Positions 14,132-21,154 of a stretch of 32,005 nucleotides of DNA are shown piece after piece. Both the position numbers and the translations under genes were made by a program. Position 1 is the stretch's first letter; each line of letters begins with the position of its first letter. The notes under the pieces were generated by a model. The model searched no databases. It was not told where the DNA came from and saw nothing but the letters and a program-made list of their open reading frames with translations. The DNA is from an uncultured Collinsella sp. GTDB taxonomy: Bacteria; Actinomycetota; Coriobacteriia; Coriobacteriales; Coriobacteriaceae. The stretch covers positions 1 to 32,005 of the forward strand of contig CATVZP010000015.1 in the NCBI GenBank assembly GCA_958348565.1. Direction: 5' to 3'.

Positions 14132-14957
14132 GTTTGAGTCTTCTTACGACGGGCTGATTTCCCGCGCAGACCTTAAGAAGCTGTTCTGGCGCTCGATTCC
14201 CTATGAGCATTCCTGGAACTACGAGCGTATGGGCCATATCGGCTTTATGTGGGCCCTTATGCCGATCCTTCGCAAGCTGTATCCGCAGGATGCGGACTTT
14301 AAGGCCGCCCTCAAGCGCCATATGGAGCTCTATAACGTCACGCCGTACATCTCGACGCTCCCCATGTCCATCGCCGCTGCAATGGAGGAGGTCAACGCTA
14401 CTGACGATAGCTTTGACACGAGCGCGATCTCTAATGTCAAGCTTGCTTTGATGGGGCCGCTGTCCGGCGTGGGCGATGCCTTCTACTGGGGCACGCTGCG
14501 AATTTTGGCAACGGGTGTCGGCACGTCGCTGGCGCTACAGGGCTCTATTCTTGGCCCGATTTTGTTCCTGCTTGTGTTCAATGTCCCTCACTACATCATC
14601 CGTTACCTGCTGACGTTTGTGGGGTATCGCTTTGGCTCGGACATGATCAGCAAGGTCCAGGAATCGGGCATTATGGACACGATCGTCAAGATGGCCTCTA
14701 TCATGGGCGCCATGGTGATCGGCGCTATGACCATGGAGATGGTCACCGTGGACATTCCGCTCATGGTCGGTGCGGGCGATGGTGCTCAGACGCTGGCCGA
14801 GCTGCTCAACGGAATCTTCCCGGGCTTTGTCACGATGGGGCTGTTTGGAATCGTCTATCTCATGCTCAAGAAGAAGATGAATCCGCTGGTCATCATGCTC
14901 GTGATCCTGCTCGTGAGTATCGCCGGCGCGTTCTTTGGAGTGCTTGGTGTTCAGTAG
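14121..14957 (+). CDS. PTS mannose-family EIID membrane component (unit C)
   Basis: 278 residues. It has the N-terminal 'ISRADLKKLFWRSIPYEHSWNYERMGHIGFMWALMPILRKLY', the core 'ALMGPLSGVGDAFYWGTLRIL', and a hydrophobic C-terminus ending 'SIAGAFFGVLGVQ'. ATG 14121 is preceded by GGGAG at 14109-14113; a longer in-frame reading from 14055 would lie inside EIIC and is rejected. It completes the unit C EIIABCD set. Terminator and promoter elements for the next gene follow within 60 nt. Confidence 0.92.
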   Translation: MSFKFESSYDGLISRADLKKLFWRSIPYEHSWNYERMGHIGFMWALMPILRKLYPQDADFKAALKRHMELYNVTPYISTLPMSIAAAMEEVNATDDSFDTSAISNVKLALMGPLSGVGDAFYWGTLRILATGVGTSLALQGSILGPILFLLVFNVPHYIIRYLLTFVGYRFGSDMISKVQESGIMDTIVKMASIMGAMVIGAMTMEMVTVDIPLMVGAGDGAQTLAELLNGIFPGFVTMGLFGIVYLMLKKKMNPLVIMLVILLVSIAGAFFGVLGVQ

Positions 14958-14972
14958 GGCATCCGTCATAAT
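14944..14972 (+). promoter_or_regulatory. Possible promoter for the FrlC-like gene
   Basis: TTGGTG (14944-14949) and CATAAT (14967-14972) are spaced by 17 nt. If used, transcription would start just before the hairpin at 14990-15019, which would then lie in the 5' leader and act as an attenuator. Confidence 0.35.
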
Positions 14973-14989
14973 GAGAATAATGTAAGAGG

Positions 14990-15023
14990 GGGCGTCGCGC
15001 ACACTGTGCTGCGGCGCCCTTTT
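14990..15023 (+). terminator. Terminator hairpin between EIID and the FrlC-like gene
   Basis: GGGCGTCGC pairs with GCGGCGCCC (one G-T pair), with an inner GCAC/GTGC stem, followed by TTTT. It ends 17 nt before the next start codon. Confidence 0.8.
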
Positions 15024-15040
15024 GCCGAAAGGTGGACAAG

Positions 15041-15877
15041 ATGGAGTATCCGCAGCTTGCCGTCATGAATATCAGCCATCGTTATTTTGACCTTGAGGAA
15101 TTCTTTTCTTCGGCAGCGGCCTCGGGCTACACGTGTTGCGAGCTTTGGACCGGGGCGATGCATCTGTATGTCGATTGCCATGGATACGATTCGCTCGAGC
15201 AGGTGCGGGAGCTGTCGCAGCGGTATGGGGTTCGGATTGTGGGGCTTTGTCCCGAACAGAACAACCCCAAGCCGTGGAATATCGCGGCGCGTGGGAATGA
15301 GGCGCGTGCCCGCACGCTCGCGTACTTTAAGAACGTTGTGGATATCGCGGCGGAACTTGGAGCCGAGCAGGTCATGGTCTCGAGCGGCTGGGCATTTTTG
15401 AACGAGCCGATCGAGGACGCGTGGGGTCGCAGCGCCTCGATGCTGCGTGCGATTGCCGAGCATGCGGGAGAGCGCGGCGTGCGACTGGTGCTCGAGGCCC
15501 TACAGCCGGTTGAGTCGATGATCGTGAACTCGGCGGCCGACACGAAGCGCATGATCGAGGCAGTTGATCATCCGGCACTTAAGGCGTGTCTGGATTTGGG
15601 CGCTATGGCGGTGGCAGGGGATACCATCGACGATTATTTCGATCTGCTTGGCGATGATGTCGCCCACGTGCATTTTGTCGATGTTGCGGCAGATGGCACG
15701 ACGCATCTTGCCTGGGGTGACGGCGACCGCGATATGCGCGCCGACCTGGATAGGCTGGTGGCGCGCGGCTATCGCGGAGTTGTTTCGGCCGAGACCTATG
15801 ACGGGCGCTATTTCGCCGACCCCGCAGCTGCCGATGCGCAGGTAATGGCAGAGTATCGTCGTGCGATTGGCGCCTAG
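15041..15877 (+). CDS. Sugar-phosphate isomerase/epimerase, TIM barrel (FrlC-like)
   Basis: 278 residues, xylose-isomerase-like TIM barrel (AP endonuclease family 2). The likely metal ligands are Glu152 ('LVLEALQPVES'), Asp185 ('CLDLGAM'), His211 ('HVHFVD') and Glu251 ('SAETYDG'). The pattern 'VLEALQPVESMIVNSAAD' and 'HVHFVDVAADGTTHLAWGDGD' resembles E. coli FrlC (fructoselysine 3-epimerase) as I recall it. FrlC interconverts fructoselysine and psicoselysine. ATG 15041 is preferred over GTG 15032 because AAAGG lies 8 nt before it. Its position after the unit C PTS genes supports a role in widening Amadori-product use. Assignment to another member of this broad superfamily remains possible. 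Confidence 0.72.
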   Translation: MEYPQLAVMNISHRYFDLEEFFSSAAASGYTCCELWTGAMHLYVDCHGYDSLEQVRELSQRYGVRIVGLCPEQNNPKPWNIAARGNEARARTLAYFKNVVDIAAELGAEQVMVSSGWAFLNEPIEDAWGRSASMLRAIAEHAGERGVRLVLEALQPVESMIVNSAADTKRMIEAVDHPALKACLDLGAMAVAGDTIDDYFDLLGDDVAHVHFVDVAADGTTHLAWGDGDRDMRADLDRLVARGYRGVVSAETYDGRYFADPAAADAQVMAEYRRAIGA

Positions 15878-15962
15878 GCGGGTTTGGGTTGCGGCGATCT
15901 GCCCTATGTTTCCAAATGAATACGGCGTGAGCGGCTGCGATGGATTTTCCCCGCAAACACTC

Positions 15963-15976
15963 TAGTATGCTAAAGT
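15963..15976 (+). promoter_or_regulatory. Possible his operon promoter (extended -10)
   Basis: TG-C-TAAAGT at 15968-15976 resembles an extended -10, and TAGTAT overlaps at 15963. No clear -35 is visible. Placement is about 70-80 nt before the first his gene. Confidence 0.3.
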
Positions 15977-15980
15977 ACCC

Positions 15981-16010
15981 AGAAGACCGGCGGAGCTATG
16001 CCGGTCTTCT
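15981..16010 (+). terminator. Strong hairpin before the his operon
   Basis: A perfect 11-bp stem (AGAAGACCGGC / GCCGGTCTTCT) with an 8-nt loop, but the following T-run is poor (GTTCT). It may terminate the upstream gene or form part of a his leader. No T-box or histidine-rich leader peptide was seen. Confidence 0.55.
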
Positions 16011-16046
16011 GTTCTATATGAAACACAGCATGAGGAGGCTCACCAG

Positions 16047-17762
16047 ATGACGGCCACACCGTGGGGATTCCGGGACATATTGCCCGAGGAGGCTCAGGCG
16101 CGCGAGGAGATCGCATGTACGGTGAAGGGCTGCTTTAGGAAGCATCATTACCTGCCGGTCGAGACGCCGCTGCTCGAGGACAAGGGTTCGCTCGAGGAGG
16201 GCGGCCGCATTGCGGACACGCCGTTTAAGCTCTTCGATGACGACGGCCGCCTGCTGGTGGTCCGTCCCGACAACACGCTGCCGATCGTTCGCCTGGTTTC
16301 GACTCGCATGCGCGCGGCCGATCTGCCGCTGCGCCTGCGCTATGAGGCGCCGGTGGTCCGCGAGTGCCAGCGCAATGCCGGTGGCTCGCGTCAGTTTACG
16401 CAGCTGGGCTTTGAGCTTATCGGTGCGGGCGATACCACGGGCGATGTCGAGATCGTCTCGCTGGTGGCGGAGGCTGTGCGCAAGCTGGCACTGCCCGATG
16501 CGCGCATTATCGCGGGTAGCGTGCGTCCGTTTAAGGAGTTGCTCGCGGCCTGTGAGGATCGCGAACTGGCTGCCGAGGCATTGCGTTGCGTGCACGCCAA
16601 CGACTTCGTGGGCCTCGATGCCCGCGTGGCGGCAAGCGCCGAGCCCGAGGCCGTCAAGGCTGCCATTAGCGAGCTGCCGCGCTTGCACGGCGGCGCCGAG
16701 GTACTCGACCGCGTCGACGCGCTGCTGACGGCGGCGGGCATTGTCGCGTCGCTCACGCGCGAGCTGCGCGCCCTGGTCGAGGGCCTGGCTCCCGAGGACG
16801 CCCAGGTGCTGTCCTTCGACTTCTCCATCATGAACTCGTTTGATTACTACACGGGCCTGGTCTTTAAGGCCTATGCCGGTGGCCTGCCCGATCCGGTGGG
16901 CTCGGGCGGTCGCTACGACTCCATCTTTACCGGTGCATTTGGCGACGGCATCGAGGTGCCGGCGGCGGGCTTTGCCTTTTCGCTCGAGCGTCTGGAGGCC
17001 GCGCGCACCTCGGCCGAGGACGCTGCTTCCGATGGTGACCATGCCGTGGGGCGCGGCACCGAGGGTCCGCTGCGCATCGCCGTGCCCAAGGGCTCGCTCA
17101 AGGCCGACACCCTCGACGTGCTCGAGGCCGCGGGCCTGGACGTCTCTGAGCTGCGCGATCCCGGCCGTCACCTGATCGTGCGCGGCCGCGACACGCGTAC
17201 CGGCGAAGGCGCGGTCGGAGATATCGAGTTTGTCATCGTGCGCCCCAGCGACGCGCCCGCCTTTGTGGGCTGCGGCGGCGCCGACTGCGGCATCTGCGGC
17301 TGGGACTCGCTTATCGAGGCCGACCTCAACCTGCTGCAGCTGGTCGATTTGGGCTACGGCCTGTGCACGTTTATCGAGGCGGAGCCCGCATGGCGCGCCG
17401 GCCAGGCCGAGCGCAACTATGCCCGCCGCGGGTCGCTTCGCGTGGCCACCAAGTACCCGCGCATCGCGAGCGCCTGGTATGCCGAGCGCGGCGTGAATGC
17501 CGACATCGTTTCGCTGCACGGTAACATCGAGCTGGGCCCCATCGTCGGTATGACCGACCGTATCGTGGACATTACCGCCACGGGCGCCACGCTGCGCGAT
17601 AACGATTTGGTCATCACCGGCCGCATCATGGACTGCACGGCCCGCTTCTTCGTCAACCCAGGTGCCGCGCGCTTGGATCCGCGCGTTCGCAACTTGGCCG
17701 ATCGCCTGGCTGCTGCCGTGAAAGACAAACATTTTGAGCCCGTCGCGGGCTCGGCACAATAG
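16047..17762 (+). CDS. hisG: HisZ-HisG fusion: ATP phosphoribosyltransferase with built-in regulatory subunit
   Basis: 571 residues, first step of histidine synthesis (ATP + PRPP to phosphoribosyl-ATP). Residues 1 to about 335 form a HisRS-like class II synthetase fold, as in HisZ: 'PVRECQRNAGG' style motif 2 ('RYEAPVVRECQRNAGGSRQ'), 'SGGRYDSIF' and motif 3 'AAGFAFSLERL'. Residues from about 340 form a short-type HisG: 'LRIAVPKGSLKADTLDVLEAAG' and the PRPP loop 'DITATGATLRDNDL'. Short HisG needs HisZ for activity and histidine feedback, normally as separate proteins; here both are one chain with a ~15-residue acidic/Gly linker. GAGGAGG precedes ATG 16047. I see no frameshift at the junction. 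A hairpin separates it from hisD. Confidence 0.93.
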   Translation: MTATPWGFRDILPEEAQAREEIACTVKGCFRKHHYLPVETPLLEDKGSLEEGGRIADTPFKLFDDDGRLLVVRPDNTLPIVRLVSTRMRAADLPLRLRYEAPVVRECQRNAGGSRQFTQLGFELIGAGDTTGDVEIVSLVAEAVRKLALPDARIIAGSVRPFKELLAACEDRELAAEALRCVHANDFVGLDARVAASAEPEAVKAAISELPRLHGGAEVLDRVDALLTAAGIVASLTRELRALVEGLAPEDAQVLSFDFSIMNSFDYYTGLVFKAYAGGLPDPVGSGGRYDSIFTGAFGDGIEVPAAGFAFSLERLEAARTSAEDAASDGDHAVGRGTEGPLRIAVPKGSLKADTLDVLEAAGLDVSELRDPGRHLIVRGRDTRTGEGAVGDIEFVIVRPSDAPAFVGCGGADCGICGWDSLIEADLNLLQLVDLGYGLCTFIEAEPAWRAGQAERNYARRGSLRVATKYPRIASAWYAERGVNADIVSLHGNIELGPIVGMTDRIVDITATGATLRDNDLVITGRIMDCTARFFVNPGAARLDPRVRNLADRLAAAVKDKHFEPVAGSAQ

Positions 17763-17789
17763 TGCGAGCACGCACGGGCACCCCCATAT

Positions 17790-17834
17790 CCGGGCTGCGG
17801 GCCGATTGGCGCCGCCGCCCGGCCTCTCGTTTTT
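17790..17834 (+). terminator. Terminator-like hairpin between hisZ-hisG and hisD
   Basis: CCGGGCTGCGG pairs with CCGCCGCCCGG (one mismatch, with inner GCC/GGC), and TTTTT follows after 7 nt. The T-run is displaced, so termination is probably partial; it ends 33 nt before hisD. Confidence 0.5.
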
Positions 17835-17867
17835 CGAACACAACCTCGACCGATAGGGGATACCGAT

Positions 17868-19304
17868 ATGAAGACCATCAAGCTTGCTCCTGGTGAGCGC
17901 CTCGTTACCAACCAGCTCAACCGCAAGGGCGTGTTGCCGCAAAACATCGTCGACGCCGCCCGCGATATTGTGGCCAACGTGCGTGCCAACGGCGATGCCG
18001 CGGTGCGCGATTATTGCCAGCGTTTTGACGGTGTTGAGCTGCAGAGTTTTCGCCTGCCGCAGGAGCAGATCGATGCTGCACTCGAAGGCCTCGATCCGGC
18101 CTTTGTCGCGGCGCTCGAAAAGGCTGCACGCCAGATTCGCGAGTTCCACCAGCGTGAGGTCGAGCAGAGCTGGTTTACCACGCGCCCGGACGGCACGATG
18201 CTCGGCGTTAAGGTGACCCCGCTTGCTGCGGCCGGCATCTATGTGCCGGGCGGCCGCGCGCAGTATCCCTCCACGGTGCTCATGAACGCCATTCCCGCCA
18301 AGGTTGCCGGCGTCAAGCGCGTGGTCATGGTGACGCCGCCGCAAAAGGATGGCCTGATCAGTCCGTATACGCTCGCGGCAGCCAAGCTCGGCGGCGTGGA
18401 CGAAATCTATATGGTGGGCGGCGCCCAGGCCGTGGCCGCGCTGGCGTACGGTACCGAGACCATTCCGCGCGTCGACAAAATCACCGGTCCGGGCAACGCC
18501 TTTGTCGCCGCCGCCAAGCAGATTGTCTCGGGCGACGTGGGAATCGACATGGTTGCCGGCCCCTCCGAGGTCTGTGTGCTGGCCGATGCTACGGCCAAGC
18601 CCATGGTGGTCGCGGCCGATCTGATGGCCCAGGCCGAGCACGATCCGCTGGCAGCCTGCTATCTGGTGACCTGCGACGAGCAGTTTGCGCGCGAGGTCGA
18701 GGCGGGTATCGACATTCTGGTGGCGCAGTCGCCGCGTGCCGAGATCACGCGCGCCTCGCTCGATAACGAGGGCACCATCGTAGTGGCCGCCGATATGGCT
18801 GCCGCTGTCGAGGCCGTGAACACCGTGGCGCCCGAGCACCTGGAGCTGCACTGCAAGGATGCGATGGGCCTGCTTGGTGGTATCCGCAACGCCGGTGCCA
18901 TCTTTGTGGGCGCTTGGAGCTCCGAGCCGCTCGGCGATTATGTTGCCGGACCCAACCACACGCTGCCGACCGGCGGCACGGCCATGTTCTCCAACCCGCT
19001 TTCGGTCGAAGAGTTCGTCAAGCGCTCGAGTGTCATTTGCTATACACCCGAGGGCCTGCTCTCCGACGCTCCCGCTACGCAGCGCTTAGCCGAGGCCGAG
19101 GGCCTGTGGGCACACGCGCTTTCGGCCGCACTGCGTCGCCGCGTGCTGGAGCAGGGCGAGGATGCCGTGAGCGCCGCGTCACTGGCCGCGGCCGACCTGA
19201 CTAAGGTTGCCTGGCCGGGCGACGCCGTGACGACGGTTGCCGAGGGCGTGGTCCTGACGGCGGCGGCGGGCGGTGCCGCTGGCGCGGTCGTCGAGGAGGC
19301 CTAA
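17868..19304 (+). CDS. hisD: Histidinol dehydrogenase
   Basis: 478 residues. HisD is an NAD- and zinc-dependent enzyme making the last two oxidations, L-histidinol to L-histidine. Recognised motifs are 'AGIYVPGGRAQYPSTVLMNAIPAKVAGV', 'ITGPGNAFVAAAKQIVSGDVGIDMVAGPSEV', the catalytic Glu323-His324 in 'APEHLELH', and the zinc-site region 'GPNHTLPTGGTAMFSNPLSVEEFVKRSSVI'. It is about 40 residues longer than the usual ~430; the extra length is an Ala/Gly/Val-rich C-terminal tail after the expected end. AGGGGAT precedes ATG 17868. The stop is one base before the hisC ATG. Confidence 0.96.
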   Translation: MKTIKLAPGERLVTNQLNRKGVLPQNIVDAARDIVANVRANGDAAVRDYCQRFDGVELQSFRLPQEQIDAALEGLDPAFVAALEKAARQIREFHQREVEQSWFTTRPDGTMLGVKVTPLAAAGIYVPGGRAQYPSTVLMNAIPAKVAGVKRVVMVTPPQKDGLISPYTLAAAKLGGVDEIYMVGGAQAVAALAYGTETIPRVDKITGPGNAFVAAAKQIVSGDVGIDMVAGPSEVCVLADATAKPMVVAADLMAQAEHDPLAACYLVTCDEQFAREVEAGIDILVAQSPRAEITRASLDNEGTIVVAADMAAAVEAVNTVAPEHLELHCKDAMGLLGGIRNAGAIFVGAWSSEPLGDYVAGPNHTLPTGGTAMFSNPLSVEEFVKRSSVICYTPEGLLSDAPATQRLAEAEGLWAHALSAALRRRVLEQGEDAVSAASLAAADLTKVAWPGDAVTTVAEGVVLTAAAGGAAGAVVEEA

Positions 19305-19305
19305 T

Positions 19306-20421
19306 ATGGCCGAGCTGACGTCTCGCATGAAGGAGCTCGTCCAGCCCTACTTGGCCGGCATTGAACCCTACGATCCCAACTTTACGCCCACGCGCATCAA
19401 CCTTTCGGCCAACGAGAACACCTATCCCGTGCCGGCCGGCGTGCGCGAGGCGGTCGACGCCGCCCTGGCTGCTACACCGCTCAACCGCTATCCCGATCCC
19501 ATGTCCAACGACCTGCGCGACGAGCTTGCTGCCTGGCATGGCGTGACGCGCGAGAACATCTGCGTGGGAAACGGCGGCGACGAGCTGCTCTATAACTATC
19601 TGCTGGCGTTTGGCGGCGCGGGGAGGACCCTGCTCAACTGCCCGCCGTGCTTTAGCGAGTACGCGTTCTTTGCGTCGCTCTGCCAGACCGAGGTGCGCGA
19701 CGTGTGGCGCGATCCGGCGACCTTTGAGCTCGACCAGGCAACCGTGCTTGCCGCGGCGCCCGAGTGCAACCTCGCCATCGTGACCTCGCCCAACAATCCT
19801 ACGGGTGATGTAGCTCCGCTCGATTTTGTCGCGGCGCTGTGCGATGCGTGCCCTGGCATGGTAATGGTCGACGAGGCCTACGTTGAGTTTGCCGACGATT
19901 CGTTTGGCGCGGCCACCACGGCGCAGGGGCTTATCGCCGAGCATCCCAACCTGGTGATTTTGCACACGCTGTCCAAGGCGTTTGGCGCTGCCGGTGCGCG
20001 TCTGGGTTACGTGATTGCCGCGCCGGAGGTCATCGACGTGTTCGCGGCGATTCGCCAGATCTATTCGGTCAACGTGCTGAGCCAGGCGGCAGCACTTGCC
20101 TGCGTGCGTGCTCGCGATGCCTATGCGCCCGTGGTGGCGCAGGTCGCATCCGAGCGCGAGCGCGAGCTGGCAGCTCTGCGCGCGATGGCTGCCGAGGGCT
20201 TGCCCGTGGAGGCATGGCCGAGCGCGGCGAACTTTGTGCTCGTGCGTACGCCGCATGCCACGCGCGTGCGCGAGCGTCTGCGCGATGAGTATTCGATTTT
20301 GGTGCGCGACTTTAGCTATGCGTCGGGGCTTGCGGACTGTCTGCGCATTACCGTGGGTACCCCGCAGGAAAATGATGAGGTGCTGGCTGCGCTTGCCGCG
20401 CTGGTGAAGGAGGAGATGTAG
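19306..20421 (+). CDS. hisC: Histidinol-phosphate aminotransferase
   Basis: 371 residues, a PLP-dependent fold-type I aminotransferase converting imidazole acetol phosphate and glutamate to histidinol phosphate. Motifs are 'INLSANENTYPVPAGV', 'NGGDELLYNYLLAFGGAGRTLL', 'VTSPNNPTGDV', 'MVDEAYVEFAD' and the PLP lysine Lys224 in 'LHTLSKAFGAAGARLGY'. ATG 19306 has GAGGAGG just upstream, inside the hisD end; a longer in-frame reading from 19273 lies within hisD and is rejected. The stop TAG abuts the hisB ATG. Confidence 0.95.
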   Translation: MAELTSRMKELVQPYLAGIEPYDPNFTPTRINLSANENTYPVPAGVREAVDAALAATPLNRYPDPMSNDLRDELAAWHGVTRENICVGNGGDELLYNYLLAFGGAGRTLLNCPPCFSEYAFFASLCQTEVRDVWRDPATFELDQATVLAAAPECNLAIVTSPNNPTGDVAPLDFVAALCDACPGMVMVDEAYVEFADDSFGAATTAQGLIAEHPNLVILHTLSKAFGAAGARLGYVIAAPEVIDVFAAIRQIYSVNVLSQAAALACVRARDAYAPVVAQVASERERELAALRAMAAEGLPVEAWPSAANFVLVRTPHATRVRERLRDEYSILVRDFSYASGLADCLRITVGTPQENDEVLAALAALVKEEM

Positions 20422-21009
20422 ATGGGCCGCTATGCCGAGGTAACCCGTAAGACGGGGGAGACCGATATTGTCGTAAAGCTCGACCTGGATGGAACCGGTG
20501 CGTGCGATATCTCGACCGGCGTGCCGTTTTTCGACCACATGCTCAACGCCTTTGGCCGCCACGGTTTGTTTGATTTGACGGTACACGCGGTGGGCGACGT
20601 GGAAGTCGACGCGCACCACACCGTTGAAGATACGGGCATCGTGCTGGGTGAGGCGTTTTGTCAGGCACTGGGCGACAAGGCGGGCATTACGCGCTTTGCC
20701 GACGCGGCGATCGCCATGGACGAGACGCTTGTGATGGCTGCCGTTGATATTTCGGGCCGCGGGCAGGCCTACTGCGAGCTGCCCGTGCCGACTGAGCGCG
20801 TGGGCAGCTTCGATACCGAGCTGGCCGTCGAGTTCTTCTACGCCTTTGCGCGCGACGCCAAGCTCACGCTGCACGTGCGCGAGCTGGCGGGCGGTAACTC
20901 GCATCACATTATCGAGGCGGCCTTTAAGGCCGTGGGCCGCACGATGCGCCGCGCCTGCGAGCTCGATCCCCGCGTGCAGGGCATCCCCAGCACCAAGGGC
21001 TCACTGTAA
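20422..21009 (+). CDS. hisB: Imidazoleglycerol-phosphate dehydratase
   Basis: 195 residues, the normal size of the monofunctional actinobacterial-type enzyme (no phosphatase domain). Metal-binding His clusters are in 'FFDHMLNAFGRHGLFDLTVHAVGDVEVDAHHTVEDTGI' and 'GNSHHIIEAAFKAVGRTM'. It dehydrates imidazoleglycerol phosphate to imidazole acetol phosphate. AAGGAGGAG upstream overlaps the hisC end. After its stop, a 106-bp inverted repeat separates it from hisH, the only large gap in the hisZ-hisF run. Confidence 0.96.
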   Translation: MGRYAEVTRKTGETDIVVKLDLDGTGACDISTGVPFFDHMLNAFGRHGLFDLTVHAVGDVEVDAHHTVEDTGIVLGEAFCQALGDKAGITRFADAAIAMDETLVMAAVDISGRGQAYCELPVPTERVGSFDTELAVEFFYAFARDAKLTLHVRELAGGNSHHIIEAAFKAVGRTMRRACELDPRVQGIPSTKGSL

Positions 21010-21023
21010 CCGCCACAAAGGCA

Positions 21024-21129
21024 AAAACCACCACAAAGGGGACAGGCACCTTCGTGGTGGTTTGGCGAGCGGTACGTTCAAAAGAACTAAAACCACCACG
21101 AAGGTGCCTGTCCCCTTTGTGGTGGTTTT
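21024..21129. repeat. Perfect 40-bp inverted repeat with 26-nt spacer inside the his operon
   Basis: Arms at 21024-21063 and 21090-21129 are exact reverse complements. Each arm also begins AAACCACCAC and ends GTGGTGGTTT, so each can fold on itself. The repeat lies between hisB and hisH and stays open in the hisH frame. It looks like a REP/MITE-type intergenic element. In RNA it would form a very stable stem ending in U residues. Confidence 0.9.
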
Positions 21130-21154
21130 GGACGATGAGATAAGGGAGGGTCGC

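Noticed and set aside
461..15877. Integrated prophage or conjugative element as the carrier of the PTS locus
   Set aside because: No integrase, transposase, phage or transfer gene and no flanking attachment repeat was seen; transfer remains possible but unsupported.
15981..16046. T-box or histidine leader-peptide attenuator before the his operon
   Set aside because: No T-box core sequence and no run of His codons were found; only a hairpin with a weak T-run is present.
16014..18959. A 981-residue open frame on the minus strand across hisZ-hisG and hisD
   Set aside because: It is the antisense shadow of G/C-ending codons in two certain genes; its product is low-complexity (His/Gly/Arg/Ala-rich) with no recognisable motif.
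20744..21154. In-frame upstream extension of hisH through the inverted repeat into hisB
   Set aside because: The HisH fold starts at KIVVVDY; GTG 21155 has a good ribosome site, and the extension is out-of-frame hisB plus repeat sequence.
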